Shown piece by piece: positions 1-9,659 of a DNA stretch of 64,000 bases. The translations under genes and the position numbers were made by a program. Source of the DNA: Actinosynnema sp. ALI-1.44 (GTDB taxonomy: Bacteria; Actinomycetota; Actinomycetes; Mycobacteriales; Pseudonocardiaceae); assembly GCF_001984155.1 (NCBI RefSeq), contig NZ_MTQO01000049.1:1-64000 (forward strand), in the 5' to 3' direction. How positions within the stretch are numbered: position 1 is the stretch's first letter; each line of letters begins with the position of its first letter. The notes beneath the pieces were generated by a model. The model was given only the letters and a program-made list of their open reading frames with translations. It ran no database searches and was not told the origin of the DNA.

Positions 1-252
1 GTCGCTGGGGCTCTTTTGGAGGCCGACCTCTTGACAGCCCGTGGTTGGCTTCGCCCAGGCCGACGGGCAGGAGACACCCCCGAAGCACCACTCTGCGCTA
101 GCGCGCACGCCGCCTGCTCTGCGCTTACGTGCAAGCCCGTTGTGGGCTGACGCAACGCGCGAGCCGCGAACTTCTGCGCTGTCGTTGCGGCTACACCCGC
201 AGGACGCGCTGGGCGTCTCGCCGACTGCCTACCGCGCCGCGTTCAGGGACCG
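1..252. other. no gene recognised
   Basis: This left-edge stretch lies downstream of the small membrane protein gene that ends at 253. Frames open here show arginine/serine-rich low-complexity translations with no recognisable domain and no convincing ribosome binding site. I see no clear terminator hairpin. It may contain the 3' end of something beyond the window, but nothing supports that. Confidence 0.4.
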
Positions 253-585
253 TCAGGCCTTGGCGCCGTTCTTCTCTTCTTCCGACTCCGCGTCCGATTT
301 CGATGTCGTCGATTTCGACTCCGGCTTCGAGTCCGGCGCTGTGTCCGGCTCGGCTGATGCCTCTGGGGTCTCGGTGGCGTCGGTGGCTTCCGCGTCGGGC
401 TTGTCGAAGCTCTTCGGGACCCGCTTGAGGTGCTTGGTCATCGAGCGGGCCAGGAACACCACCGCGACCAGGAACACGAGCAGGACGAGCAGCCCCACCG
501 GTGAGGACTTGCCGAAGTCCTCACCTCGGCCACCCGGGTCGTCGGGCATGGGCGGCGGCTGTGCCACCAGTGCCGTGAAGGTCAT
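253..585 (-). CDS. small single-pass membrane protein downstream of mca
   Basis: A 110-residue protein of unknown function. Residues 1-25 are a short Pro/Gly-rich head. Residues about 27-46 ([19 protein letters not shown]) are one strong membrane helix followed by a basic stretch ([10 protein letters not shown]). The remainder is a highly acidic, Asp/Ser/Glu/Lys-rich disordered tail, presumably cytoplasmic by the positive-inside rule. The ATG at 585 overlaps the mca stop codon (ATGA), so the two are translationally coupled. M. tuberculosis has a small membrane-protein gene (Rv1083) in the same position after mca (Rv1082), which supports a conserved two-gene unit. The function is not known to me. 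Confidence 0.8.
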   Translation of the reverse strand: MTFTALVAQPPPMPDDPGGRGEDFGKSSPVGLLVLLVFLVAVVFLARSMTKHLKRVPKSFDKPDAEATDATETPEASAEPDTAPDSKPESKSTTSKSDAESEEEKNGAKA

Positions 586-1463
586 GCGGTCACCTTCTCG
601 TTGATGCCGGCGAACAGGTCGTTCTCCGGCAGCGTCGTGTCCACCAGCGAGCGGGCCAGCTCGTACTCCTCGAACGGCCAGATCTCCCTCTGCAGCTCCA
701 GGGGTATGGCGAACCAGCGGCTGTTGGGGTCGATCTGGGTCGCGTGCGCCCGCAACGCATCGTCCCTGATGTGGAAGTACTCGCCGCACTCGACCCTGGT
801 TGTGACGCGGTCGGCGGTGTCCGCCTTGTCGTCAGTCCACCTCTTCAGCCACTCCTCGTAGGGCGACTCCATGCCCCTCGCGATCATCGCGTCGTGCATC
901 GTCTGCAGGCGCTTACGGGAGAAGCCGTGCGAGTAGTACAGCTTCAGCGGTGTCCACGGCTCGCCTGCCTGCGGGTACCGGTCCGGGTCGCCTGCCGCGT
1001 CGAACGCCGCCACGGAGACCTCGTGGCACTTGATGTGGTCCGGGTGCGGGTAGCCGCCGTTCTCGTCGTAGGTGACGATCACGTGCGGGCGGAACTCGCG
1101 CACCGCCTCGACCAGCTTGCCCGCCGCTTCTTCCGTCGGGACCAGCGCGAAGCAGCCTTCCGGCAGCGGCGGCAGCGGGTCGCCCTCCGGCAGGCCCGAG
1201 TCGACGTAGCCCAGCCAGCGGTGCTTGATGCCCAGGATGCGCGCGGCCTCGGCCATCTCGGCACGTCTGATCTCGGTCATGTTGTCGAGCACGTCCGGCC
1301 GTTCCATGGCCGGGTTGAGGATGCTGCCCCGCTCACCACCGGTGAGCGTGACCACCATGACCTCGTGCCCATCAGCCACGTACTTGGCCATGGTCGCGGC
1401 ACCCTTGCTCGACTCGTCGTCCGGGTGCGCGTGGACTGCCATCAAACGCAGCTTCTCAGCCAT
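582..1463 (-). CDS. mca: mycothiol S-conjugate amidase Mca
   Basis: A 293-residue zinc amidase of the LmbE/PIG-L family. Mca cleaves mycothiol S-conjugates of toxins into a mercapturic acid, which is exported, and GlcN-Ins, which is recycled. The N-terminal metal motif [10 protein letters not shown] is present, as is the second histidine motif GYPHPDH. The length and the opening match actinobacterial Mca. The ATG at 1463 was chosen because homology starts at [16 protein letters not shown]; a longer in-frame extension to 1511 has no family resemblance. A purine-rich GAGAGAGG element lies upstream. The gene is divergent from the DUF4307 gene and overlaps the following small membrane protein by 4 nt. 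MshB is the closest alternative, but order next to DUF4307 and greA favours Mca. Confidence 0.93.
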   Translation of the reverse strand: MAEKLRLMAVHAHPDDESSKGAATMAKYVADGHEVMVVTLTGGERGSILNPAMERPDVLDNMTEIRRAEMAEAARILGIKHRWLGYVDSGLPEGDPLPPLPEGCFALVPTEEAAGKLVEAVREFRPHVIVTYDENGGYPHPDHIKCHEVSVAAFDAAGDPDRYPQAGEPWTPLKLYYSHGFSRKRLQTMHDAMIARGMESPYEEWLKRWTDDKADTADRVTTRVECGEYFHIRDDALRAHATQIDPNSRWFAIPLELQREIWPFEEYELARSLVDTTLPENDLFAGINEKVTA

Positions 1464-1580
1464 GGGTTCCTCTCTCCCTGTACCCCGCGTGCCAACGCCC
1501 CAGGCCCCCACGGATACTCGACAAGTACGTGACCCACATTGTTCCCGTGGGCGCGAGTCCAGTTGTCGGGAGACCCCGTT

Positions 1581-2015
1581 TTGGAGAGCCGCGTCACCTT
1601 GCCCGAGGGCCGCTACGGCTCACGCGCCCGGCCGCCGATGAGCCGTACACGGAAGTGGGCGCTGACCGGAGTGGGCTTGATACTCGCCGGGGGGATCGCG
1701 TTCGTCGCTTACAGCAACCTCGGCAGTGCGCCGATCGACGCGGAGCGGACGGCGTTCAGCCCAGCGGGCCCGGACACGGTCAAGATCACGTTCACCGTGA
1801 CGCGTGACGAACCTGGCAAACCGGCCGTGTGCGTCGTGCGGGCCCGAGTGCGGGACGGCTCGGAGGGCGGCCGGAAGGAAGTGCTCATACCGCCTGGTGA
1901 GAGTACAGTTTCGACTGTGATCAAGAGCTCCGGCGAGCCCGTCACAGCCGACGTGTACGGGTGCTCGTACCAGGTGCCGTCCTACCTGTCCACGGAGGCG
2001 CGGCCAACGGAGTGA
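1581..2015 (+). CDS. DUF4307 membrane protein
   Basis: About 144 residues. The opening [13 protein letters not shown] is typical of DUF4307 proteins. It is followed by a single helix ([20 protein letters not shown]) and a roughly 90-residue predicted extracytoplasmic beta-rich domain starting [13 protein letters not shown], with two cysteines (VCVVRA and VYGCSY) that could pair. I prefer the TTG at 1581 because GGGAGA sits 7-8 nt upstream and it keeps the conserved RYG segment; ATG 1638 would remove it, and a TTG at 1539 would add an unrelated head. The gene lies between mca and greA, as Rv1081c does in M. tuberculosis. Function is unknown. Confidence 0.82.
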   Translation: MESRVTLPEGRYGSRARPPMSRTRKWALTGVGLILAGGIAFVAYSNLGSAPIDAERTAFSPAGPDTVKITFTVTRDEPGKPAVCVVRARVRDGSEGGRKEVLIPPGESTVSTVIKSSGEPVTADVYGCSYQVPSYLSTEARPTE

Positions 2016-2091
2016 AACCTAAGCCGGAAGGCGATAAATCGGACATTTCGGAAACATGGTCGCTACTGATCGTGTTATCCTCTTATACCGG

Positions 2092-2116
2092 CACGGCCCC
2101 TGGCGGGCCGTGTTTT
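2092..2116 (+). terminator. rho-independent terminator between DUF4307 gene and greA
   Basis: A perfect 8-bp stem, CACGGCCC / GGGCCGTG, with a 5-nt loop is followed directly by TTTT. It lies 77 nt after the DUF4307 stop and about 80 nt before the greA start, so it probably ends the upstream transcript. A second inverted repeat (GTTCCGG 2120-2126 / CCGGAAC 2139-2145) follows in the greA leader. Confidence 0.65.
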
Positions 2117-2196
2117 GACGTTCCGGGACCGCGGGGTTCCGGAACACACCGCCCCGCATCCGCGGGTTCCGGGAGCAAGACGAGGAGTTGGTGACC

Positions 2197-2685
2197 GTGA
2201 GCGATAGCAAGGTGACCTGGCTGACGCAGGAAGCCTACAACCGCCTCAAGCAGGAGCTTGACGAGGCGATCGAGAACCGCCCGGTCATCGCCGCGAAGAT
2301 CAACGCCAGCCGTGAAGAGGGCGACCTCAAGGAAAACGGTGGCTACCACGCGGCACGCGAGGAGCAGGGGCAGGCAGAGGCGCGGATCCGGCACCTGCAG
2401 GAGCTGCTGCGCAACGCCAAGGTGGGCGAGGCGCCCGCGAACGACGGCCTGGCCGAGCCGGGCAAGGTGCTCACGATCCGTTACGACGGCGACGACGACA
2501 CCGAGCAGTTCCTGCTCGCCACCCGCGAGGAGGGCGCCGAAGGCGACCTCGACGTGTTCTCCCCCGAATCCCCGCTCGGCCGCGCCCTGCTGGGCGCGAA
2601 GGAAGGCGAGACCCGCGAGTACGAGCTGCCCAGCGGCGCGTCCCAGAAGGTCACCCTGATCAAGGCGGTTCCGTACAACGGCTGA
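2197..2685 (+). CDS. greA: transcription elongation factor GreA
   Basis: A 162-residue GreA. It binds in the RNA polymerase secondary channel and stimulates cleavage of backtracked transcripts. The N-terminal coiled coil carries the acidic tip motif [19 protein letters not shown], and the C-terminal FKBP-like domain ends [23 protein letters not shown] 2197 is chosen because GAGGAG (2182-2187) lies 9 nt upstream and the product then begins [12 protein letters not shown], aligning with the mycobacterial start MTDTQVTWLTQE. In-frame TTG 2188 and GTG 2191 are too close to the ribosome site. The gene is preceded by a terminator and a GC-rich inverted repeat, so it is probably transcribed alone. 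Confidence 0.96.
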   Translation: MSDSKVTWLTQEAYNRLKQELDEAIENRPVIAAKINASREEGDLKENGGYHAAREEQGQAEARIRHLQELLRNAKVGEAPANDGLAEPGKVLTIRYDGDDDTEQFLLATREEGAEGDLDVFSPESPLGRALLGAKEGETREYELPSGASQKVTLIKAVPYNG

Positions 2686-2735
2686 AACGTCTCACCCGGC
2701 GGGAGCGGCGCGCGGACGGGCAGACCGGCCGGTTC

Positions 2736-3227
2736 CTAGTCGGTGACTTCGGTGGTTCTCGCCACGCGCTCGAGCAGTGGGCGTGAGCGCAGTGGGATGG
2801 GCGTCGACAGCGCGATGGAGGTGGACATCCGCTGCACGCCCGCGACGTTGACGACCTCGTCGATCACTCGTTGCAGGTCTTCGTTGGACTGGGCGACCAT
2901 CCTGACAAGGAGGTCGCCCTGTCCTGTCGTCGCGTGCACTTCGCACACCTCGTCGATCGACGCCAGGCCCTCGGTCACCGGACCGCGGTATCCCTGCGCG
3001 ATCTCCACGACCGCGAACGCGGTCAGGCCGTAGCCCATCGCCTCGAGGTTCAGCGCTGGCGGGAAACCCGTCAGCACCCCGGTCCTGATCAACCTGTCCA
3101 ACCTGGCCTGGACGGTGCCTCTGGCGACGCCGAGGCGCCGGGAACACTCCAGGACGCCCAGCCGCGGCTCGTCGGTGAGCAACAGCAGCAGCCGGGCGTC
3201 CAGTGCGTCGATCGGGGTTACTTCCAC
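2736..3227 (-). CDS. Lrp/AsnC family transcriptional regulator
   Basis: 163 residues: an N-terminal winged helix-turn-helix (IDALDARLLLLLTDEPRLG through GTVQARLDRLIRTGVL) followed by a RAM effector-binding domain (residues about 70-150, including HATTGQGDLLVRMVA). Lrp proteins sense amino acids or related metabolites. The GTG at 3227 lies inside the 3' end of the exporter gene (10-nt overlap), making it the last gene of a MarR-exporter-Lrp unit. In many actinomycetes an AsnC-type gene stands divergent to hppD, and a remnant of hppD lies on the opposite strand at 6426, so this regulator may once have controlled tyrosine catabolism. Its present target is unknown. Confidence 0.92.
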   Translation of the reverse strand: MEVTPIDALDARLLLLLTDEPRLGVLECSRRLGVARGTVQARLDRLIRTGVLTGFPPALNLEAMGYGLTAFAVVEIAQGYRGPVTEGLASIDEVCEVHATTGQGDLLVRMVAQSNEDLQRVIDEVVNVAGVQRMSTSIALSTPIPLRSRPLLERVARTTEVTD

Positions 3228-5737
3228 TCCTCAAACCCTAGAACCACGTCGTGGTCCATGTGTTCCCCGTCGCCGAGACGGACGTGGTCCACCGTCGGCG
3301 CGTACCCGCTGGCGATGACCGTGTACTCGCCCGGCCCGAGTTCCGTGATGCGGTACCGGCCGTTGTCGTCGGTCGTGGACACGCTGACCACCGAACCGTC
3401 CTTGTCGATGATCGTGATCCGCGCTTCGGCGACCGGCACGCCCCGGTGGTTGCGGGCGATGCCGCACAACGCGGCTCCGCTGGTCAACTGCACGTCCTGG
3501 CGGACCTCGCCGACCTCGGGCACGGCCAGCGGCACGGCGGCGGGGCGGTACCCGTCGGCGTTCACCACCAGCGTGTACGCGCCCGCGCCAACGCTCGTGA
3601 ACCGGTAGCTGCCGTCGGACGCGCTCGGGTGTGACCCGATGACGTGCCCTTCGCGGTCGGTCAACGTCACGGTCGCGGCCTGCACGGGATTGCCCATCCG
3701 CTCGGTGCGGATGACCCCGGCGACCTCGCCCGCGCCGACCAGCGTCAGGTCGAGCACCAGCGGCTGGGAGGCGACTGTCAGCGGCGACGCGGAGGGCTGG
3801 TGCCCCGGCGCCGACGCGATCAGCACGTACGCGCCCTGTCCCGGCGTCTGCAACTGGTAGCGGCCGAACGCGTCCGTGTTGCCGCGGGCCACCTGCTGTC
3901 CCGTGTGGTCGATCAGGGTCAGGCCCGCACCGCCGACCGCCGAGCCGTCGCCGTTCTGCACCGCGCCCATCAACGGCTGGTGTCCGTTGAGGGACAACGG
4001 AGCCGTCACGGCCTCCGGCTTGACGTGCTTGCCGCGCGGCTGCTCGGGTTCCGGCTCGGGCGCGGGGTCGGGCAGCATCGCCTCGCCGCCCTCGACCATC
4101 GCCGACTGGATGGCGTTGCCGGTCCGCAACGGGATCTCCTTGATGAACAGGGAGACGATGAACGCCAGCACCATCACGAACATCCCGGCGAGGAACACCA
4201 TCTGGATCGAGTCGGTGAAGCCCTCGAGGAACGGCCGCGCCAGCCGTGGATCGATCTGCTGCAGGAACGACGAGTCCTGCAGCACGTTGCCGACGCCGCC
4301 GCCCTGCAGTCCCTTGATCACCTGGGCGTTCTGGGGGTTGGCCAGCACCGCGGGATCGGTCAGCGCCTGCTGGAACGAACTCGTCGGCGCGATCCGCTCG
4401 AACGCCTCCCTGATCTTGTCGCCGACCGTGCTGAACAGCACCGACAGGAACACCGCGACACCGATCGTGCCACCCATCTGCCGGAAGAACGTGGCCGACG
4501 CGGTCGACACGCCCATGTCACGCGGTGGCGCCGCGTTCTGCGCGGCGATGGTCAGCGTCTGCATCGACAGGCCGAGACCGAGTCCGAACACGCCCATGTA
4601 GAGCATCGGCTGCCACAGTGGACTGTCCACTTCGATGGTGTGGAACAGGCCCATCCCCGCCACGAGCAGCGCGCTGCCGATGATCGGGAAGATCTTGTAG
4701 CGCCCGGTTTTCGCGGTGATCCGGCCGGACGTGAACGACGCGATCATGATGCCGACCATCAGCGGCAGCATCAGCAGGCCGGCCGACGTCGGCGTCTCGC
4801 CCTTCACGATCTGCAGGTACTGCGGCACCATCGTGATCCCGCCGAACATGCCGACACCGAGGATCACCCCGGCGAGGATCACCATCGAGAACGTCGAGTT
4901 CTTGAACAGCCGCAACGGGATCAGCGCCGCGTCCTGCATCTTGGCCTCGACCATGACGAACGCGATCAGCCCGACCACGCCGATGGCGTAGCAGAGGATC
5001 GACCGCTGCGACGTCCACCCCCACTCGCGGCCCTGCTCGGCGATGATCAGCAGCGGCACGACCCCGACGACCAGCGTCAACGCGCCGAACCAGTCGATCT
5101 TGTGGTCGTGCCGCTCGTGCGGCACGTTCAGCACGCGCGCCACGACGAACAGCGCCAGGACGCCGATCGGCACGTTCACCAGGAACACCCAGCGCCAGCC
5201 GTCGATGCCCAGGATGTCCTTCTGACCGGCGAGGAACCCGCCGAGGACCGGGCCGAGCACGCTGGACGTGCCGAACACGGCCATGAAGTAGCCCTGGTAC
5301 TTGGCGCGCTCCCGCGGGGAGACGATGTCCGCGATGATCGTGAACGCCAGCGACATCAGGCCGCCCGCACCGAGTCCCTGCAGCGCGCGGAAGGCCGCGA
5401 GTTGGTACATCGACTGGGAGAACGTGCAGGCCAGCGAGCCGATGACGAACAACGAGATCGCGAGCAGGTAGAACGGCTTGCGGCCGTAGATGTCGGACAG
5501 CTTGCCGTAGATCGGCGTGGTGATCGTCGACGTGATCAGGTACGCCGTGGTGGCCCATGCCTGCAGGCTCAACCCGTCGAGGTCGTCGGCGATCGTCCTG
5601 ATCGACGTGCCGACGATGGTCTGGTCCAGCGCGGCCAGGAACATGCCGAGCATCAGGCCGCTGAGGATCACCAGGATCTGGCGGTGCGAGAGCTGTGCCG
5701 GCAGCGCCCTCGGCGGCGCGACGGCGGTTTCGGTCAT
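3218..5737 (-). CDS. DHA2-type MFS drug exporter with three C-terminal beta-sandwich repeats
   Basis: 839 residues. Residues about 20-545 form a 14-helix EmrB/QacA-type proton antiporter: motif A-like GKLSDIYGRKPFY, motif C-like GTSSVLGPVLGG, and FLAALDQTIVGTSIRTI in helix 1. A Pro/Glu-rich linker (near residue 552, PDPAPEPEPEQP) leads to three tandem repeats of about 80 residues, each with a D-x-x-G-x-Y-x-[FIL] strand (DAFGRYQLQT, SDGSYRFTSV, DNGRYRITEL) and a GAY/GEY-TV strand, as in carboxypeptidase-regulatory-like domains. The ATG overlaps the MarR stop by 4 nt, so MarR probably controls it. With 14 helices the tail should be cytoplasmic, which is odd for this fold. The substrate is unknown. 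Confidence 0.93.
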   Translation of the reverse strand: MTETAVAPPRALPAQLSHRQILVILSGLMLGMFLAALDQTIVGTSIRTIADDLDGLSLQAWATTAYLITSTITTPIYGKLSDIYGRKPFYLLAISLFVIGSLACTFSQSMYQLAAFRALQGLGAGGLMSLAFTIIADIVSPRERAKYQGYFMAVFGTSSVLGPVLGGFLAGQKDILGIDGWRWVFLVNVPIGVLALFVVARVLNVPHERHDHKIDWFGALTLVVGVVPLLIIAEQGREWGWTSQRSILCYAIGVVGLIAFVMVEAKMQDAALIPLRLFKNSTFSMVILAGVILGVGMFGGITMVPQYLQIVKGETPTSAGLLMLPLMVGIMIASFTSGRITAKTGRYKIFPIIGSALLVAGMGLFHTIEVDSPLWQPMLYMGVFGLGLGLSMQTLTIAAQNAAPPRDMGVSTASATFFRQMGGTIGVAVFLSVLFSTVGDKIREAFERIAPTSSFQQALTDPAVLANPQNAQVIKGLQGGGVGNVLQDSSFLQQIDPRLARPFLEGFTDSIQMVFLAGMFVMVLAFIVSLFIKEIPLRTGNAIQSAMVEGGEAMLPDPAPEPEPEQPRGKHVKPEAVTAPLSLNGHQPLMGAVQNGDGSAVGGAGLTLIDHTGQQVARGNTDAFGRYQLQTPGQGAYVLIASAPGHQPSASPLTVASQPLVLDLTLVGAGEVAGVIRTERMGNPVQAATVTLTDREGHVIGSHPSASDGSYRFTSVGAGAYTLVVNADGYRPAAVPLAVPEVGEVRQDVQLTSGAALCGIARNHRGVPVAEARITIIDKDGSVVSVSTTDDNGRYRITELGPGEYTVIASGYAPTVDHVRLGDGEHMDHDVVLGFEEWK

Positions 5738-6207
5738 CGGGCTTCCCCCACTGGGTGGTAGTTCTCGAAATCGGTGTTCAGGCGGTCGAGCAACATCACC
5801 AACGTGCGCCGTTCACCCGACGGCCACTCGGCCAGCACGGCGGCGATGTGCCTGGTCCGCTCGGCTCGCGCCCGGTCGAAGGTGCCGCGCCCCTCGTCGG
5901 TGGCCACCAGCAGGCAGGCTCTGCCGTCCACCGGGTCGGCGGTCCGTTCGACCAGTCCGTGGGCCACCAGCGCGCTGGTCTGTCTGGACACCGTGGACGT
6001 GTCGGAGTGGACGGCGTCGGCCAGTGCGGTGATCCTCTTCGGCCCTTCTTTCACCAGGTGCGCGAGCAGCGCGTACGCCGCTCGCTCGATGCCGTCTCCT
6101 GTCGCCTGCGTGAACTGGGCCTTGGCCCTGCCGACCATGGTCAGCAGCCGCACCAACTGGTTCCCGAGTTCTTCCGCGACGGGGAGCTCCTGTGCTTGGT
6201 CAGCCAT
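5734..6207 (-). CDS. MarR family transcriptional regulator
   Basis: 157 residues with a central winged helix-turn-helix: AYALLAHLVKEGPKRITALADAV, the recognition helix SDTSTVSRQTSALVAHGLVER and the wing DPVDGRACLLVATDEG. MarR proteins usually repress an adjacent efflux gene until a small ligand releases them. The ATG at 6207 has GGAG 9 nt upstream; an extension to 6261 would run through the operator region. It is the first gene of the MarR-exporter-Lrp unit and overlaps the exporter start (ATGA). A perfect palindrome 35 nt upstream is a plausible autoregulatory operator. Confidence 0.92.
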   Translation of the reverse strand: MADQAQELPVAEELGNQLVRLLTMVGRAKAQFTQATGDGIERAAYALLAHLVKEGPKRITALADAVHSDTSTVSRQTSALVAHGLVERTADPVDGRACLLVATDEGRGTFDRARAERTRHIAAVLAEWPSGERRTLVMLLDRLNTDFENYHPVGEAR

Positions 6208-6241
6208 GACCCGCGCTCCGCCAAAAGATACTTGGTTCCTA

Positions 6242-6251
6242 CAACTAGTTG
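6242..6251. promoter_or_regulatory. candidate MarR operator
   Basis: A perfect 10-bp palindrome CAACTAGTTG lies 35 bp upstream of the MarR start codon. MarR-type operators are often short palindromes with GTTG/CAAC half-sites that overlap the promoter of their own operon. The assignment is inferred from position and symmetry only. Confidence 0.4.
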
Positions 6252-6425
6252 CCTGACCCAAGCATTCGCTTGTTGTGAGCGCTATGCAAGTAGTAAAAGC
6301 GTGACGCTGGTCTTATTGCACGAACTCGCCGTCGCGGACTAGACCGCTTTGGGCAGATTGTCCAGCTGAACCACGAACACTTGCTCATTCTGCGGCCTTG
6401 AGCTGATCCTGGCGTCCGGTCAAGT

Positions 6426-8005
<1,580 letters not shown>

Positions 8006-8140
8006 ACATCTGGGACGCTTCAGCGGGCCGTCTCGAAACACCGATGCGCCGTGTTCGCCGGAAGGCGTTAACCACTCCACTGACGGGTGGCAGTTCCGAC
8101 TACGGTCCGTCACCGCAAGTCGGTCGATAGCCTGGTGGAC

Positions 8141-9223
8141 ATGTTCCTGTGGGGCGTCGCCGGTGCCGGGTACCAGTCCGAGGGGTCGGCGCCTGCCAGC
8201 AACTGGTCGGCCTTCGCCACCGGCTACCGCGATTCCGCGGACTTCCTGCACCGCTACCCGCAGGACATCGAACTGGCCGCGGACCTCGGCGTCCAGGTTT
8301 TCCGGCTGTGCGTGGAGTGGGCGCGCGTGCAGCGGATCCCCGGTGAATGGGACTTCGAGTTCTACGACGACGTCGTCGCCAAGGTCCGCGCGACCGGGAT
8401 GCGCCCGATGATCACGCTCGACCACTGGGTCTACCCGGGTTGGACGGGCGGCTGGCGCAACCCGCGGATGACCGAGTTGTGGCTGACGAACGCCGACCGC
8501 GTCGTCAAGCGCTACGCGGGCAACGGAACCATCTGGATTACGTTCAACGAACCGACTGTCTACATGGCACACGAGATCCGGATGCGCCGGTTCAGCCCGA
8601 TGATGCCGGGCCGGATGGCGCGGGCGCACAAGGCGGCGTACCGGCTGATCCACGAAACCGACCCGGAAGCGTTGGTGTCGAGCAACGTCGCGTACATCCC
8701 GGTGGTGAACCGGTTGGTGGACTTGGGTTTCCTCGACCGGATCGCCGGAAGCATCGATTTCGTCGGCATCGACTACTACTACGACGTCACCCCGGGCAAC
8801 CTCACCGCGCTGCACGGCGCGACCGGCAAGCCGTACCGGATCGACCCGGAACCGAAGGGCATCTACCGCGCCCTCAAGCACTACGCCCGACGGTCTCCGC
8901 AATTGCCGTTGTACGTCGTGGAAAACGGGATGCCCACCGACGACGGACAGCCGCGACCTGACGGGTACACCCGCACCGACCACCTGCGCGACCACGTGTA
9001 CTGGATGCACAGGGCACAGTCGGAGGGGGTGACCGTGCTCGGCTACAACTACTGGAGCCTGACCGACAACTTCGAGTGGGGCACCTACCGGCCGAGGTTC
9101 GGTCTGTACACAGTGGACGTGGAGCGCGACCCGGCGCTCGTCCGGCAGCCGACCGACGCGGTGGACGCGTACCGCGACATCGTCATGCACGGCCTGCCGG
9201 CCGGATACCGACCGAAGAAGTAG
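8141..9223 (+). CDS. GH1 family beta-glycosidase
   Basis: About 360 residues of glycoside hydrolase family 1, a retaining (beta/alpha)8 beta-glucosidase-type enzyme. It opens with the family strand FLWGVAGAGYQSEG, carries the acid/base motif TFNEP (Glu about 137) and the nucleophile motif VVENGMP (Glu about 261), and ends with the substrate-loop signature YWSLTDNFEWGTYRPRFGL. No signal peptide is seen, so it is probably cytoplasmic. ATG 8141 puts the start at the first barrel strand; a GTG at 8087 would add 18 unremarkable residues. It is divergent from the sigma-fusion gene over about 135 bp, so co-regulation is plausible. It is shorter than typical GH1 (about 440-460 residues), so some loops are trimmed. 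Confidence 0.9.
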   Translation: MFLWGVAGAGYQSEGSAPASNWSAFATGYRDSADFLHRYPQDIELAADLGVQVFRLCVEWARVQRIPGEWDFEFYDDVVAKVRATGMRPMITLDHWVYPGWTGGWRNPRMTELWLTNADRVVKRYAGNGTIWITFNEPTVYMAHEIRMRRFSPMMPGRMARAHKAAYRLIHETDPEALVSSNVAYIPVVNRLVDLGFLDRIAGSIDFVGIDYYYDVTPGNLTALHGATGKPYRIDPEPKGIYRALKHYARRSPQLPLYVVENGMPTDDGQPRPDGYTRTDHLRDHVYWMHRAQSEGVTVLGYNYWSLTDNFEWGTYRPRFGLYTVDVERDPALVRQPTDAVDAYRDIVMHGLPAGYRPKK

Positions 9224-9245
9224 GCCATTCAGCCGGTACACCACC

Positions 9246-9263
9246 GGAAACGGCGGCGTTTCC
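9246..9263 (+). terminator. small hairpin after the GH1 gene
   Basis: A perfect 7-bp stem GGAAACG / CGTTTCC with a GCGG loop lies 22 nt after the GH1 stop. The context (ACGGCGGCGTTT then CCCTTA) resembles one arm of the hairpin at 6618, which ends the divergent sigma gene. Confidence 0.4.
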
Positions 9264-9364
9264 CTTAAAGAATCCTGTCATTGTCGCCGCCGCGGCTCAT
9301 CCGTGCACGAAGGCAGGTATCCTCGGCGGCAAGGAGTAGTCGCCGACAAGGGGCAGAGTAAGCA

Positions 9365-9607
9365 ATGGCACGTGCAACCCGGGCCGCTGGAATGGTGCCA
9401 CTGGTCGGTGCGTTGGCCGCTGCCACAGCTCTGGCGGGCGTCGCTGTGTTCAGCGCGTCCAGTGCCGGGTGTGCCAGCCCAGGCCAGTACGTCCAGCGCG
9501 ACGGCTACGTCGAACTGGTCGGCGGATGCATCGACGCACGCGACCTCCCACCAGCACCGATCGCCCCACCGCAGCACGAGGGCGAACCAGCGGGCTACCA
9601 GCAATAA
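9365..9607 (+). CDS. small secreted or membrane-anchored protein, unknown function
   Basis: 80 residues. A basic start (MARATRAAG) is followed by a hydrophobic segment of about 25 residues (MVPLVGALAAATALAGVAVF) that could be a signal peptide or anchor. The short tail contains two cysteines (AGCASPGQYVQRDG and LVGGCIDARDL), possibly a disulfide, and ends Pro/Gln-rich. ATG 9365 is preceded by a purine-rich AAGGGGCAGAG. It is convergent with metB, with a strong hairpin between. I do not recognise the family. Confidence 0.6.
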   Translation: MARATRAAGMVPLVGALAAATALAGVAVFSASSAGCASPGQYVQRDGYVELVGGCIDARDLPPAPIAPPQHEGEPAGYQQ

Positions 9608-9610
9608 CAT

Positions 9611-9652
9611 CGTGAGTGTTGTGGCCGGTTCTGACCGGCCACAACACTCACG
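9611..9652. terminator. bidirectional hairpin terminator between convergent genes
   Basis: 19-bp perfect arms (CGTGAGTGTTGTGGCCGGT 9611-9629 and its complement 9634-9652) with a 4-nt loop are followed on the plus strand by AGGGTTTT. It fills the gap between the small plus-strand gene (stop 9607) and metB on the minus strand (stop 9660). Its core matches the hairpin at 51200. Confidence 0.8.
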
Positions 9653-9659
9653 AGGGTTT

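Noticed and set aside
3644-5761. 705-codon open frame on the plus strand opposite the exporter gene
   Set aside because: It is rich in Arg, His, Asp and Gln as expected for the antisense of a GC-rich gene, has no domain, and the minus-strand exporter is certain.
8006-9244. In-frame upstream extension of the sigma-fusion gene
   Set aside because: It is the exact antisense of the GH1 gene and shows no sigma-type sequence; the real start is near 8005.
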